Positions 1 to 6,948 are shown, counted from the stretch's first letter. The stretch is DNA of 11,152 nucleotides from Gammaproteobacteria bacterium (GCA_030066245.1 JASJBY010000070.1:1-11152), one strand, 5' to 3'. Notes: generated by a model not told the origin, from the sequence alone. Made by a program: numbers and translations.

Positions 1-90
1 CTGGCTGCGGGTATCTTTCATCGCCGGGAAATCCCCATCGCGGACGTCAAGGCCCATCTCGGCGCAGCCGGAATCGAAGTACGTCCCTGA
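1..90 (+). CDS. hisF: Imidazole glycerol phosphate synthase cyclase subunit HisF, C-terminal end (partial)
   Basis: Only the last 29 codons and the TGA stop are in the window; the gene begins upstream. The readable tail starts LAAGIFHRREIPIADVKAHL and ends GAAGIEVRP. This matches the conserved end of HisF, where an (A)LAASVFH strand-helix is followed by a helix of the type IxELKxYLxxxGxxxR. HisF is the (beta/alpha)8-barrel cyclase that, with the glutaminase HisH, makes imidazole glycerol phosphate and AICAR in histidine biosynthesis in the cytoplasm. The tail looks intact and ends where HisF normally ends. No other his gene follows on this strand. The next gene is convergent, so hisF is probably the last gene of its transcript. 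The call rests on a short stretch recalled from memory of the family, so it is good but not certain. Confidence 0.85.
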   Translation: MAAGIFHRREIPIADVKAHLGAAGIEVRP

Positions 91-92
91 CG

Positions 93-184
93 CCGGGACG
101 AATCCTACCGTGTCGGTGCTGGCTTGCCCGGGTGAGCTGCGGGCGTCCCGGGGAGAGGCCTGCGAGGCTACCCCGAGGCTCCCC
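93..184. terminator. GC-rich inverted repeats between convergent hisF and the 206-1447 gene; possible bidirectional terminator
   Basis: The 115-base gap between two convergent stop codons is full of GC-rich inverted repeats. GCCCG at 126-130 pairs with CGGGC at 140-144 around a 9-base loop. CCGGGACG at 93-100 is the reverse complement of CGTCCCGG at 144-151. GGGGAG at 150-155 pairs with CTCCCC at 179-184. No T-tract follows any stem on either strand, so this is not a textbook intrinsic terminator. The position between convergent genes is the main reason for the call. Confidence 0.35.
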
Positions 185-205
185 GCTGGCGCCGACGGAG
201 GCGGC

Positions 206-1447
206 TCATGCGCGAGATTTGGCGGCGCGGTGCCCGCCCCGGCGCTTTGCCCAGAACCGCCGTCGAGGGCTTTCCGTCAGCTGAAAGAACGCCATCACCG
301 GCTGCCAGAAGTCATCGTCGTTAGAGAACCAGTGGGGCGGGCTGGTGCCGACATCCACATGGAACTGGCGCGGCGGCTTGGTCGTTAGACGACTCAGCCC
401 CACCGCGACGAGAATGAGAACCAGCAGACCGAAGGCCACGTTGAGGAAATCCGGTAGCCAGAAGCCCGCGAACAGGCAGGCCGCAACGGCCGCCAGCAGC
501 ACGAAGACGTTATCGCAGCGCCGTTCCCGGGTTGCTCCCCACAGGTGTGTGCCCCGGCAGCCGAATGTGCACTCCTCGCCCAGGCGCGGCTTCTTTTCCA
601 GGAAGGAACGGATGCTCGGGTGCATCTCCGCGGCTGTCCCGAATGTGCCTCCACCGGCATCGCCGGCGGCAGGTCCATGGGCCTCGTGCCCGCCCGCGGG
701 AGCGACGCTGCTCGACGGCGCCGATGCAGCGCCTGCCGGCTCCGAGCGAAGCCCGCGGGCGTAGCGCACGCCGCTGACCACAAGCCAGATGCCGTAGGCC
801 GCCAGGCTGCCGAAGAAGAACAGGTTCAGCAGTCCCGCGACAACGGCGCCGTCCAGGAGCATGCCGGCACCAACGCCCAAGGCAATGCCCGCAGTGGGCA
901 CCGCCATCAGTGAGCCGCCGACCACCCGACCCATTGCGTATGTTCTGCCTGTCCTGTGATGGCGACTTGCCAGTCGACTCATGGCCGCGGCGACAGCCGC
1001 AAACTCCCCGGTCTTGGCGCCCTGCGACCGGGAGAGGCGGACGGAGAGCCAGCTCCCCGTGGCGGTCTGGATGGGCACCTGGAAGAACCGCCGCAGGGTG
1101 TTGCGCATGTTGGAGGTCGGCGTGGTCTGCGCTGACGGATCCCGCTCGGCAAGCTGACGCTCGGTCTGATTCAACGCCATGAGGCTGCGCCCTTGGCCAG
1201 TGCTTGCAACCGAGGTACTGTGGCGAAGCTCGCAGACGGCGCCGGCTTCTTCGAGCAGCCCCGCGAACTGCTCCGCCGTGGCCTGGTGGGCCGTGCGCTT
1301 GAGGACGCGGTCCTCACCCGAGAACAGGTTTCGGCTCTCCCTGCGAGAGAGCTTCAAGCGCGACCTGAGCGCCTGCTCGACGGCGGAGCGCCGCATGCCC
1401 TGCTTGACCTCGCCCGTTAGTACCACCTCGAAAGTGCCGTCAGACAT
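206..1447 (-). CDS. Multi-pass membrane protein of unknown function with a small N-terminal alpha/beta domain
   Basis: I do not recognise a named family for the whole 413-residue protein. The start at 1447 (MSDGTFEVVL) is chosen because GGAG lies six bases upstream of it. The reading frame stays open for another 72 codons upstream, but that extension is low-complexity and unlike protein. Residues about 5-75 (FEVVLTGEV, LFSGEDRVLKR, AGAVCEL) look like a small domain I associate with the N-termini of various proteobacterial membrane proteins; this is from memory. A linker of about 90 residues follows. Next come two hydrophobic segments at about 175-196 and 203-226, a Gly/Ala/Pro/Ser-rich linker at 235-275, and two more hydrophobic segments at about 313-330 and 333-352. 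Three cysteines at 293, 297 and 311 precede the third segment and might bind metal. The C-terminal tail is very basic (residues 395-413). The gene is convergent with hisF and divergent from the coiled-coil/VWA unit. Confidence 0.7.
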   Translation of the reverse strand: MSDGTFEVVLTGEVKQGMRRSAVEQALRSRLKLSRRESRNLFSGEDRVLKRTAHQATAEQFAGLLEEAGAVCELRHSTSVASTGQGRSLMALNQTERQLAERDPSAQTTPTSNMRNTLRRFFQVPIQTATGSWLSVRLSRSQGAKTGEFAAVAAAMSRLASRHHRTGRTYAMGRVVGGSLMAVPTAGIALGVGAGMLLDGAVVAGLLNLFFFGSLAAYGIWLVVSGVRYARGLRSEPAGAASAPSSSVAPAGGHEAHGPAAGDAGGGTFGTAAEMHPSIRSFLEKKPRLGEECTFGCRGTHLWGATRERRCDNVFVLLAAVAACLFAGFWLPDFLNVAFGLLVLILVAVGLSRLTTKPPRQFHVDVGTSPPHWFSNDDDFWQPVMAFFQLTESPRRRFWAKRRGGHRAAKSRA

Positions 1448-1475
1448 GTGCTGCTCCGTTTCCGAACGCAAATTT

Positions 1476-1485
1476 CCACGCGTGG
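1476..1485. promoter_or_regulatory. Perfect 10-base palindrome CCACGCGTGG, possible operator
   Basis: CCACGCGTGG is a perfect palindrome with its nearer edge 28 bases upstream of the 1447 start codon, in the 5' leader or promoter of that minus-strand gene. An AT-rich patch (AAATTT read on either strand) sits next to it. This position would suit a repressor site. A 10-base palindrome can also arise by chance in GC-rich DNA, and no second copy was seen. Confidence 0.25.
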
Positions 1486-1780
1486 CTTCCGATGCTTCCG
1501 GACAGCCCTGCGCAGGTTGATGATGTGACGAACGTTGCCGCTTCCGGGTTATGGCGCTGGGGCACTGCAACGACATGCCGTGTTCCCCAGGCATCGCCGG
1601 GCCGGCGCCTGAGTGCATCAAGCCAACTGAGGAGCGCCACGTTGCGTCTTCTTTGGTCGCCAAGAAGGAGGCAACCTGTGTGCCATTTCGGCGCTCTGCA
1701 CCAGGCCTTTGTTTTTATCAGGATTTTCTAATATCCCTGGCGTCGTAGCCTGTCCGAGCACCGTTTTTTCGTCAACGCGT

Positions 1781-1814
1781 GTTTACGCCTTGTCAGGTCC
1801 GTTTACATCTTGAC
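1781..1814 (+). repeat. Two direct repeats GTTTACnnCTTGnC spaced exactly 20 bases
   Basis: GTTTACGCCTTGTC at 1781-1794 and GTTTACATCTTGAC at 1801-1814 agree at 11 of 14 positions. They start exactly 20 bases apart, close to two turns of the helix. Such spacing would place two protein-binding sites on the same face of the DNA. They lie about 255-290 bases upstream of the 2069 start codon. Confidence 0.4.
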
Positions 1815-1822
1815 TTCGGTGT

Positions 1823-1874
1823 CCTGCACGGCGTTTTTGCGACGGAGAAAGCGCATCTAAACCCTGCACGCCGT
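1823..1874 (+). repeat. Two direct repeats CCTGCACG(G/C)CGT spaced exactly 40 bases
   Basis: CCTGCACGGCGT at 1823-1834 and CCTGCACGCCGT at 1863-1874 match at 11 of 12 positions and start exactly 40 bases apart. They directly follow the GTTTAC repeats and keep the same 20-base register (1781, 1801, then 1823 and 1863). Confidence 0.4.
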
Positions 1875-2068
1875 ATGCCGATGTATTGATCCGTGCCCAA
1901 CCTTATCTCTGCCCGTGGGTATCGGTGGAGGACGGCTGGGTACGGCTCAGAAAGCAGCAGGGACGTGACGAGCAACGACACCGCCCCGGACGTTGGCGGA
2001 AAGAGGCAGAACGAGGGGCGCAAATCAACACAGCGCCGCCCGCAAAGGACAGCATAGAGGAGAGAGTC

Positions 2069-3532
2069 ATGGGGTTTTCAGATATGTTCATGGTGGTCCC
2101 CAATGCCGCGGCTTCCGTGGCCATCTGGTTCGTGGTGCTGGCGGTTGTGCTTTACTTCGCGCGTCAGCCGGCCCACCAGTCGATTCGCTCTTTCGTGCGC
2201 ATACTGCACAACGCCCTGCGGTTGGCCGCAAGCTCCATCATGAGCGCGGAGCAGATGCTGCAGGCACGCAACCGAGAGGTTCTGTTGGCAGCAGGCCGAG
2301 AGGCGGCCGAACGAATGATCGAGCGGGAGTTCGAGCGTGTCGAGGCCATGGTGCACAAGGATCTGGCCGAGTATCCAGCGCTTCAGCGTCAGGTCAGTGA
2401 AGAGATCACCCGAATCGCTGAGGACTACGAGAAGAGCACGAACGTACCGCCGGATCCGCCGGGATGGAGCAAGGCGGTGGAGGCGGTGGCAGGCATTCCG
2501 GTCAAGGGCGATCCCATGGTGGGGCAGATCCTGCAGGACATTCACACCTCGCTGGTCAAGGCCCAGGCGAAAGCCATAGAGGAATACCGCAAATCGAGCT
2601 TGATGCGGCATGCGGTCCTGAAGCGCATCATGCCCTACTGGCAGAATGTCCAGCAGGTGCTCACCAGCGTGGACAAGAACATCACCAGTGTCGTGGAGCG
2701 CTCCAAGGCGATCGGTCGCTACATGGACGAGTACGAGGAAATACTGAAGAAAAGCGACAAGGCCGTGCGGGTTCTTTCGGCTTCCGCGCTCAGCCAGTTC
2801 TTCGTCTCGGCGCTGGTGCTGTGTGTTGCCATCGGCGGCGCGATGATCAACTTCACGCTCATCGCACGGCCCATGGCCGAGATGGTGGGCGGGCAGAGCC
2901 TGATCATGGGCTACCGAACATCTGAGATAGCCGCGCTGGTCATCATTCTGGTGGAAGTGTCCATGGGCTTGTTCCTCATGGAGTCCTTGCGCATTACCCG
3001 CCTTTTCCCGGTGATAGGCGCCCTCAACGACAAGCTGCGGGTGCGGATGATCTGGATAACCTTCAGTATTCTGCTCATTCTCGCCAGCGTTGAAGCCGGA
3101 CTGGCGTTCATGCGAGAAATTCTCCTCCAGGACGAGCTGGCCACAAGCGCCCTGTTACGCGGTGAGGGCATGCCCGCCCATGACACGGCCAACTTTGTCT
3201 GGATCACCACCGCCGCGCAGATGGGCATGGGTTTTATCCTGCCGTTCGCGCTGGTGTTCGTGGCCATTCCGCTGGAGACATTCGTGCATTCGCTGCGCGC
3301 CGTGCTGGGCATGAGCGGCGTGGGCGTGCTGCGGGGCCTGGCCATGGCGCTGCGTTTCCTGGGCAATGTTTTTCGATATACCGGCGGCCTACTGGTCAAC
3401 CTTTACGACCTGTTCATCTTTGCGCCGCTTTGGATAGAGGGCGCCCTCAAGGGAGGCTCCCGGGAGCGGCACGACCGCGACGGGGAGGCTGAAGGGCCCG
3501 AGCCCATGACCATCAGGGAGGTTTCAGCATGA
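2069..3532 (+). CDS. Coiled-coil, multi-pass inner-membrane protein of unknown function, coupled to a VWA lipoprotein
   Basis: I do not recognise a named family. The start at 2069 (MGFSDMF) follows a strong Shine-Dalgarno stretch, GAGGAGAG, at 2057-2064. The frame is open 61 codons further upstream, but that part is not protein-like. The 487-residue product has one membrane segment at about 13-31. A long, charged, mostly helical region follows at about 38-235. It is rich in Glu, Arg and Lys and probably forms a coiled coil, interrupted by a Pro-rich loop at 126-145 (NVPPDPPGW). Further membrane segments lie at about 242-263, 287-305, 328-348 and 378-402, with a possible amphipathic or membrane helix at 434-456. 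The C-terminal tail (about 462-487) is hydrophilic. The stop codon overlaps the next start by four bases (ATGA), so the two products are probably made together and interact. A scaffold or a mechanical sensor in the envelope would fit the shape, but that is speculation. Confidence 0.75.
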   Translation: MGFSDMFMVVPNAAASVAIWFVVLAVVLYFARQPAHQSIRSFVRILHNALRLAASSIMSAEQMLQARNREVLLAAGREAAERMIEREFERVEAMVHKDLAEYPALQRQVSEEITRIAEDYEKSTNVPPDPPGWSKAVEAVAGIPVKGDPMVGQILQDIHTSLVKAQAKAIEEYRKSSLMRHAVLKRIMPYWQNVQQVLTSVDKNITSVVERSKAIGRYMDEYEEILKKSDKAVRVLSASALSQFFVSALVLCVAIGGAMINFTLIARPMAEMVGGQSLIMGYRTSEIAALVIILVEVSMGLFLMESLRITRLFPVIGALNDKLRVRMIWITFSILLILASVEAGLAFMREILLQDELATSALLRGEGMPAHDTANFVWITTAAQMGMGFILPFALVFVAIPLETFVHSLRAVLGMSGVGVLRGLAMALRFLGNVFRYTGGLLVNLYDLFIFAPLWIEGALKGGSRERHDRDGEAEGPEPMTIREVSA

Positions 3533-4179
3533 ATCGTTGTGCATGGCTAGTCAGCATGATGGCCGCGCTCCTTCTTCAGGGTTGCGGTGAGCAGGCTCCC
3601 CAGAACCGGGGCGTATATCTGCTTATGGACACGTCCGGCACCTACACCAAGGAGTTGAAGAACGCCCAACAGCTCATCAACGTGATTCTGGTGAAGCTCG
3701 ATCCGGGCGACTCGTTTGCGGTCGGCCGCATCGACACCGGAAGCTTCAGCGAGAAGGACATTGTGGCCAAGGTGACTTTCGACGACCGTCCAAGTCAAAC
3801 CAATCAGCAGAAGCGTCACTTCAGGGATTCGGTGGATACCTTCGTCAAATCGGTGAAATCTGCGAAGTTCACGGACATCAGTGGCGGTGTCTTACAGGCG
3901 ATTGAGTACCTGAACGAGAAAGGAAACGACAGAAAGCACATTCTGATCTTCTCCGACCTGAAGGAAGAGCTGCCGAACGGCTACGTGAGAGACATTCCCC
4001 TGCAGCTGGAAGGTTATGACGTCGTGGCGCTGAACGTCACGAAGCTGCGCAGCGACAACGTGGACCCCAGGGAGTATCTGGACCGGTTGGAGGCCTGGCA
4101 ACGTCGTGTCGAGGAAGGCGGCGGCAAGTGGCGCGTCATCAACGACATGGACCGCCTGGAGCGAATCCTCGGCGGGTAG
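3529..4179 (+). CDS. Lipoprotein with von Willebrand factor A-like domain and MIDAS metal site
   Basis: The 216-residue product begins with a short basic-hydrophobic signal peptide ending in a lipobox-like LQGC. Cys19 would be the lipidated residue. Gly20 follows rather than Asp, which favours outer-membrane sorting. The rest is one compact VWA-like domain. GVYLLMDTSGTYTKEL holds the first MIDAS loop (Asp34, Ser36, with Thr38 in place of the usual last Ser of DxSxS). TDISGG supplies the MIDAS Thr (115), and ILIFSDLKEE supplies the MIDAS Asp (143). VWA domains with MIDAS usually bind protein partners through a divalent metal. The Shine-Dalgarno AGGGAGG at 3515-3521 lies inside the end of the preceding gene, and ATG overlaps its TGA, so translation is probably coupled. 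The likely partner is the coiled-coil membrane protein. The VWA fold is well supported by these motifs; the cellular role is unknown. Confidence 0.82.
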   Translation: MNRCAWLVSMMAALLLQGCGEQAPQNRGVYLLMDTSGTYTKELKNAQQLINVILVKLDPGDSFAVGRIDTGSFSEKDIVAKVTFDDRPSQTNQQKRHFRDSVDTFVKSVKSAKFTDISGGVLQAIEYLNEKGNDRKHILIFSDLKEELPNGYVRDIPLQLEGYDVVALNVTKLRSDNVDPREYLDRLEAWQRRVEEGGGKWRVINDMDRLERILGG

Positions 4180-4185
4180 CCCGCC
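4171..4185 (+). terminator. Perfect 6-bp hairpin with the stop codon as its loop
   Basis: GGCGGG at 4171-4176 and CCCGCC at 4180-4185 form a perfect stem. The 3-base loop is exactly the TAG stop of the VWA lipoprotein gene. No T-tract follows. It could help termination together with the larger hairpin just downstream, protect the mRNA 3' end, or affect translation termination. Confidence 0.4.
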
Positions 4186-4196
4186 ACGATACGGAC

Positions 4197-4230
4197 CGGC
4201 GATTGCGCGAAAGGCATCGCGCAGTCGCCG
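4197..4230. terminator. 13-bp stem-loop between convergent genes, probable bidirectional terminator
   Basis: Bases 4197-4209 pair with 4218-4230 around an 8-base loop (AAAGGCAT). The stem has 13 pairs, 12 of them Watson-Crick on the DNA strands, plus one G-T mismatch that becomes a G-U wobble in plus-strand RNA (A-C in minus-strand RNA). It lies in the 61-base gap between the stop of the VWA gene and the stop of gspB, the usual place for a shared terminator. Neither flank carries a strong T-tract, so it may act as an mRNA 3'-end stabiliser or a Rho-assisted stop. Confidence 0.6.
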
Positions 4231-4240
4231 TTGCCCAACA

Positions 4241-4996
4241 TCAGGTCCCGAGTCGAAACAGGGTGCCTTGATAGCTCAGGATGGCGCCGTCAGGGGCAAT
4301 CTCTTCGACCACCGGCCCCTCCGCAGTCTGTTCCCCTTCCCGGTAGAGGGTTTCGTTGATCAGCACGAAGCGGCTCTCGGGCTTTGCCCGATAGACGTGC
4401 ACGTCCAGGGACATGGTCGGGACTGTTTGTCTGAACTCGGAGGACAGCTGGCGCAGAAGCGGAACGGCGGTGTCCAGCTCAGCGCTCACCAGCGATGCCG
4501 GATCAGGCGCTTCCCTGCTGGCTGACAGGGCAGCAACGGCGGTCGCCGGCATCGCCTCCGCCTTTGGCTCACCCGGGACCTCTGCGCCAAAAAGCTCGAA
4601 AGGCACGGGTCCCGGTCGAAGCTTGTTGGTGTCGATACCGATCTCTGCCGACAGCGCCTCCGGGGTCGGCGCATGCGATCCCGCCGCGGGCACGGCCGGC
4701 CCGTCCCCATGAGGGCGGCGCGCAGCTGGGGTGGCTGCTGCCTGGTTTAGCTCCCGCAATGCCTCGGACGAAGGCGCGGTAAGGGGGCTCGCCGTTGGCG
4801 CAGGCGAACTATTGTCGAGAACGCCGTAAGCCGCGACGATGATGGCCGCCACGGCGAGGACCACGGCCGAATAAACCCAGCGCGTGGGCGCTGGATGGCG
4901 AGGTTCCATGTCCAGCTGACTGGCGTCAATGGTCGGCACCTTACCCAGCTGGCGTTCCTGCTGGGACTTCCTGAGGGCATCGAGAATATACGACAT
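4241..4996 (-). CDS. gspB: Type II secretion system assembly factor GspB (ExeB-like)
   Basis: The 251-residue product starts with MSYILDALRKSQQERQLG, the typical N-terminus of GspB/ExeB proteins. One membrane segment lies at about 41-59, so most of the protein is periplasmic. A long Pro/Ala-rich linker (about 60-170) leads to the C-terminal GspB domain at about 180-250. Conserved-looking stretches there are LRQLSSEFRQ, LDVHVYRAKP, RFVLINETLYREG and GAILSYQGTLFRL. In Aeromonas, ExeB works with the ATPase ExeA to pass the peptidoglycan layer and help the secretin multimer ExeD assemble in the outer membrane. The gene starts 19 bases after the stop of gspA on the same strand, so the two form an operon. 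Its ribosome-binding site is weak (GAGGG lies about 14 bases upstream), which hints at coupling to gspA. The core gsp genes are not in the window. Confidence 0.93.
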   Translation of the reverse strand: MSYILDALRKSQQERQLGKVPTIDASQLDMEPRHPAPTRWVYSAVVLAVAAIIVAAYGVLDNSSPAPTASPLTAPSSEALRELNQAAATPAARRPHGDGPAVPAAGSHAPTPEALSAEIGIDTNKLRPGPVPFELFGAEVPGEPKAEAMPATAVAALSASREAPDPASLVSAELDTAVPLLRQLSSEFRQTVPTMSLDVHVYRAKPESRFVLINETLYREGEQTAEGPVVEEIAPDGAILSYQGTLFRLGT

Positions 4997-5015
4997 GGTC
5001 GGCCGCGCGCCCTCG

Positions 5016-6827
5016 CTAGCTCGTCGGAGTCGGCCGGAGCAACGGTATTGCCGGGTCGCCCAGAGCCGTATTCAGGTGAATAAGGGTCTCCCGACCGACA
5101 ACGCCATCGACCAGTATGTTTCGGGAGCGCTGGAAGGCCATGATGCGTTGCTGCAGGGCACCGTCGAAGGCCATGCTATTCCCGGCAGTGCCGTTGCTGC
5201 CGTCAATTCGCCTCAGGGCCTCGCGCAGCCAGAGAACCAGGGCACCGGACGAGCCGGTGCTGGCGAGCTCAGCCTTCGGCGTCGGCGGGCGCCACAGGAG
5301 CAGATACTCTCCCTGCCATGTCTGCGACGACTCCTTCAACGGAAAGGTGATGTCTCTGCCCCTCAGCCCCAAGGTCACGCTGTCCTCCGTCATGGCCGTA
5401 ACCACCACGGGCATGGCCTCTCCCTGGATACTGAGCAGGCTGATGATGGCCGGGCGGTTGAAGCGGCGCAGGTCTGACCAGTCCCCGTGGCCCACCAGAC
5501 AGCGAAGCCCCTGCACCTGCGCCCACTCGCAAAGGGGAATATCCTCGCTGCTGCGGGGCGCGACCCCCCATTCAGCCAGCAGTCGGTCGGCAGGCGCCAC
5601 GGGATGCGGCAGTAGCCCCGGCGCCGCAGCCGAGGGCGCGTCGGCCAGTGCCGCGGCGTCACGCAGCGTCGGACCCCCGCCGGAACTCGCGGCGATGTCC
5701 ATGCCGGGGATCTCCGCCGGACTGGCGTGCAGATCCGGCGGCTCGTTCCCGGCCAGGGAAGCCTCTTCGACTTCCGGCAACTGCCTGCCGGCCGTGTTCG
5801 CTGAAGTTCCCTTGGGCGAATGATCCGAGACCAAAGCCACAGCCGGTGGCGTGCCCAGGATGACGCCGCTGGCTATCTCCGCGTTCGGTGTCTCCGGGTC
5901 GGTCCTGAACTCGCCAGCCTGCCATGGCGCCGTCAGGCCCCAGGCCATGAGCAGCCCCGCCGCTGCCGCGCCCGAGGTTGCCAGGGCCGCGCGTGGCCAT
6001 GCCCGGCGGAGAGAGCTTGGCCGGCCGGCGAGTTCGTGGAACGCGTGCTCCACGATGGCCGCGCTGACCCGCGGCCGGTTCTTCACGTAAGCACCGAGCA
6101 GGGCACGGTCGCAGAGGATGTTGATCAAGCGCGGAACCCCCTTGGTATGCCGGTAGACACGGCGTAGGGCTCGCTTCGAGAACAGCATGTGACTGCAGCC
6201 TGCCACGGCCAAGCGATGCTGAATGTACTGGCGGGTTTCCGAGCTGTCCAGGGCGGGCAGGTGGTAGCGCGCGGTCACGCGCTGGGCAACCTGGCGCAGG
6301 CCCCTATCGCTGAGGAGGTCGCGCAGCTCCGGCTGGCCTATGAGAAAGATCTGCAGCAGCTTGGTCTCGTAGGTCTCCAGATTTGTCAACAGACGAACCT
6401 GCTCCAGCACTTCCTTGCTCAGATTCTGCGCTTCGTCGATGATTAGGATGCTTCGCCGACCGCGGGCGTTGGCATCGAGAAGGTGGCTGTTGATTTCCTC
6501 GATGAACGTCTTGTTGGACTGGCAGTCGGGCGGCACATCGATCAGCAGCTCCTCGCAGACGGTCTGCAGGAGCTCACGCACGGTAACAGCCGGATTGAGC
6601 ACCAGGGCCGTGTCCACGTGGGGCGGGAGCTGCTCGAGCAGCGCGCGACATACGGTCGTCTTACCCGTGCCCACGTCTCCGGTCAGCTGAACGAAGCCGC
6701 CACCCTCGCCGATGCCGAAGTGCAGATGAGCGAGCGCCTCCCGGTGGTGGGGGCTGAGATAGAGATATCGCGCGTCCGGCGTAATCGAGAACGGACGCTC
6801 TCGTAGTCCGAAATAATCGGTGTACAT
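5016..6827 (-). CDS. gspA: Type II secretion system ATPase GspA (ExeA-like) with C-terminal peptidoglycan-binding domain
   Basis: The 603-residue product begins MYTDYFGLRERPFSITPDAR, the typical start of GspA/ExeA, so the 6827 start is secure. No clear Shine-Dalgarno precedes it. Residues 1-270 are an AAA-type ATPase domain. The Walker A is GDVGTGKT (50-57) and the Walker B is LIIDEAQ (128-134), with RQVAQRVTARYHL further on. A membrane segment lies at about 278-297. Residues 305-410 are a low-complexity Pro/Ala linker. Residues about 412-512 (LLAEWGV, LCEWAQVQGLRCL, FNRPAIISL, WQGEYLLLWRPP) resemble a degenerate papain- or C39-like domain; this is inference. Residues about 530-590 (VLWLREALRRIDG, QRIMAFQRSRNILVDGVVG) match a peptidoglycan_binding_1 domain. 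GspA uses cytoplasmic ATP hydrolysis and periplasmic peptidoglycan binding, with GspB, to help place the GspD secretin. It is the first gene of a gspAB operon and is divergent from the radical SAM genes. Confidence 0.95.
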   Translation of the reverse strand: MYTDYFGLRERPFSITPDARYLYLSPHHREALAHLHFGIGEGGGFVQLTGDVGTGKTTVCRALLEQLPPHVDTALVLNPAVTVRELLQTVCEELLIDVPPDCQSNKTFIEEINSHLLDANARGRRSILIIDEAQNLSKEVLEQVRLLTNLETYETKLLQIFLIGQPELRDLLSDRGLRQVAQRVTARYHLPALDSSETRQYIQHRLAVAGCSHMLFSKRALRRVYRHTKGVPRLINILCDRALLGAYVKNRPRVSAAIVEHAFHELAGRPSSLRRAWPRAALATSGAAAAGLLMAWGLTAPWQAGEFRTDPETPNAEIASGVILGTPPAVALVSDHSPKGTSANTAGRQLPEVEEASLAGNEPPDLHASPAEIPGMDIAASSGGGPTLRDAAALADAPSAAAPGLLPHPVAPADRLLAEWGVAPRSSEDIPLCEWAQVQGLRCLVGHGDWSDLRRFNRPAIISLLSIQGEAMPVVVTAMTEDSVTLGLRGRDITFPLKESSQTWQGEYLLLWRPPTPKAELASTGSSGALVLWLREALRRIDGSNGTAGNSMAFDGALQQRIMAFQRSRNILVDGVVGRETLIHLNTALGDPAIPLLRPTPTS

Positions 6828-6942
6828 AGGCGTTAAGACCGTTCTTGACCCGGCAGGGGGGCTGAAGAGCTCACCCGGGGGTGTCGCGCACGGTCGCAGG
6901 CGCTAAGTCCCATAGCTGCTTCGCCACCGAACGGCTTGGCCG

Positions 6943-6948
6943 ATTCTA
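6943..6948 (-). promoter_or_regulatory. Candidate -10 box for gspAB (TAGAAT on the minus strand)
   Basis: In the 265-base divergent gap, the AT-rich patch 6943-6969 reads TAGAAT on the minus strand at 6943-6948, a 5 of 6 match to the -10 consensus. No good -35 box lies 16-18 bases upstream. It is 115 bases from the gspA start. The evidence is weak. Confidence 0.2.

Larger units (their letters stand above)
1448..2068. promoter_or_regulatory. Divergent intergenic region (621 bases) with phased direct repeats
   Basis: No convincing gene lies here. Open frames on both strands are short, overlap each other and look unlike protein. The region must hold the promoters of the 206-1447 gene (-) and the 2069 gene (+). 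An AT-rich stretch at about 1708-1735 and a run of six T at 1764-1769 stand out from the GC-rich background. TTGTCA at 1790-1795 and TTGACT at 1810-1815 resemble -35 boxes on the plus strand, but neither has a good -10 box at a suitable distance. Direct repeats and a palindrome within the region are listed separately. Confidence 0.5.

Noticed and set aside
1575..1594. ATGCC/GGCAT inverted repeat in the divergent region
   Set aside because: Five-base arms with a 10-base loop are common by chance, and no other feature supports a function.
1448..1663. 72-codon N-terminal extension of the 206-1447 gene
   Set aside because: The frame is open, but the sequence is unlike protein and the internal start at 1447 has a good ribosome site and begins a recognisable domain.
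1886..2068. 61-codon N-terminal extension of the coiled-coil membrane protein
   Set aside because: It is rich in Arg, Gln and Pro with no domain pattern, whereas the 2069 start has a strong GAGGAGAG site and is directly followed by a membrane segment.
2078..2611. Open frame of 177 codons on the minus strand opposite the coiled-coil membrane protein gene
   Set aside because: It has no recognisable motif, and the plus strand has a strong ribosome site, coupled downstream gene and membrane-protein pattern.
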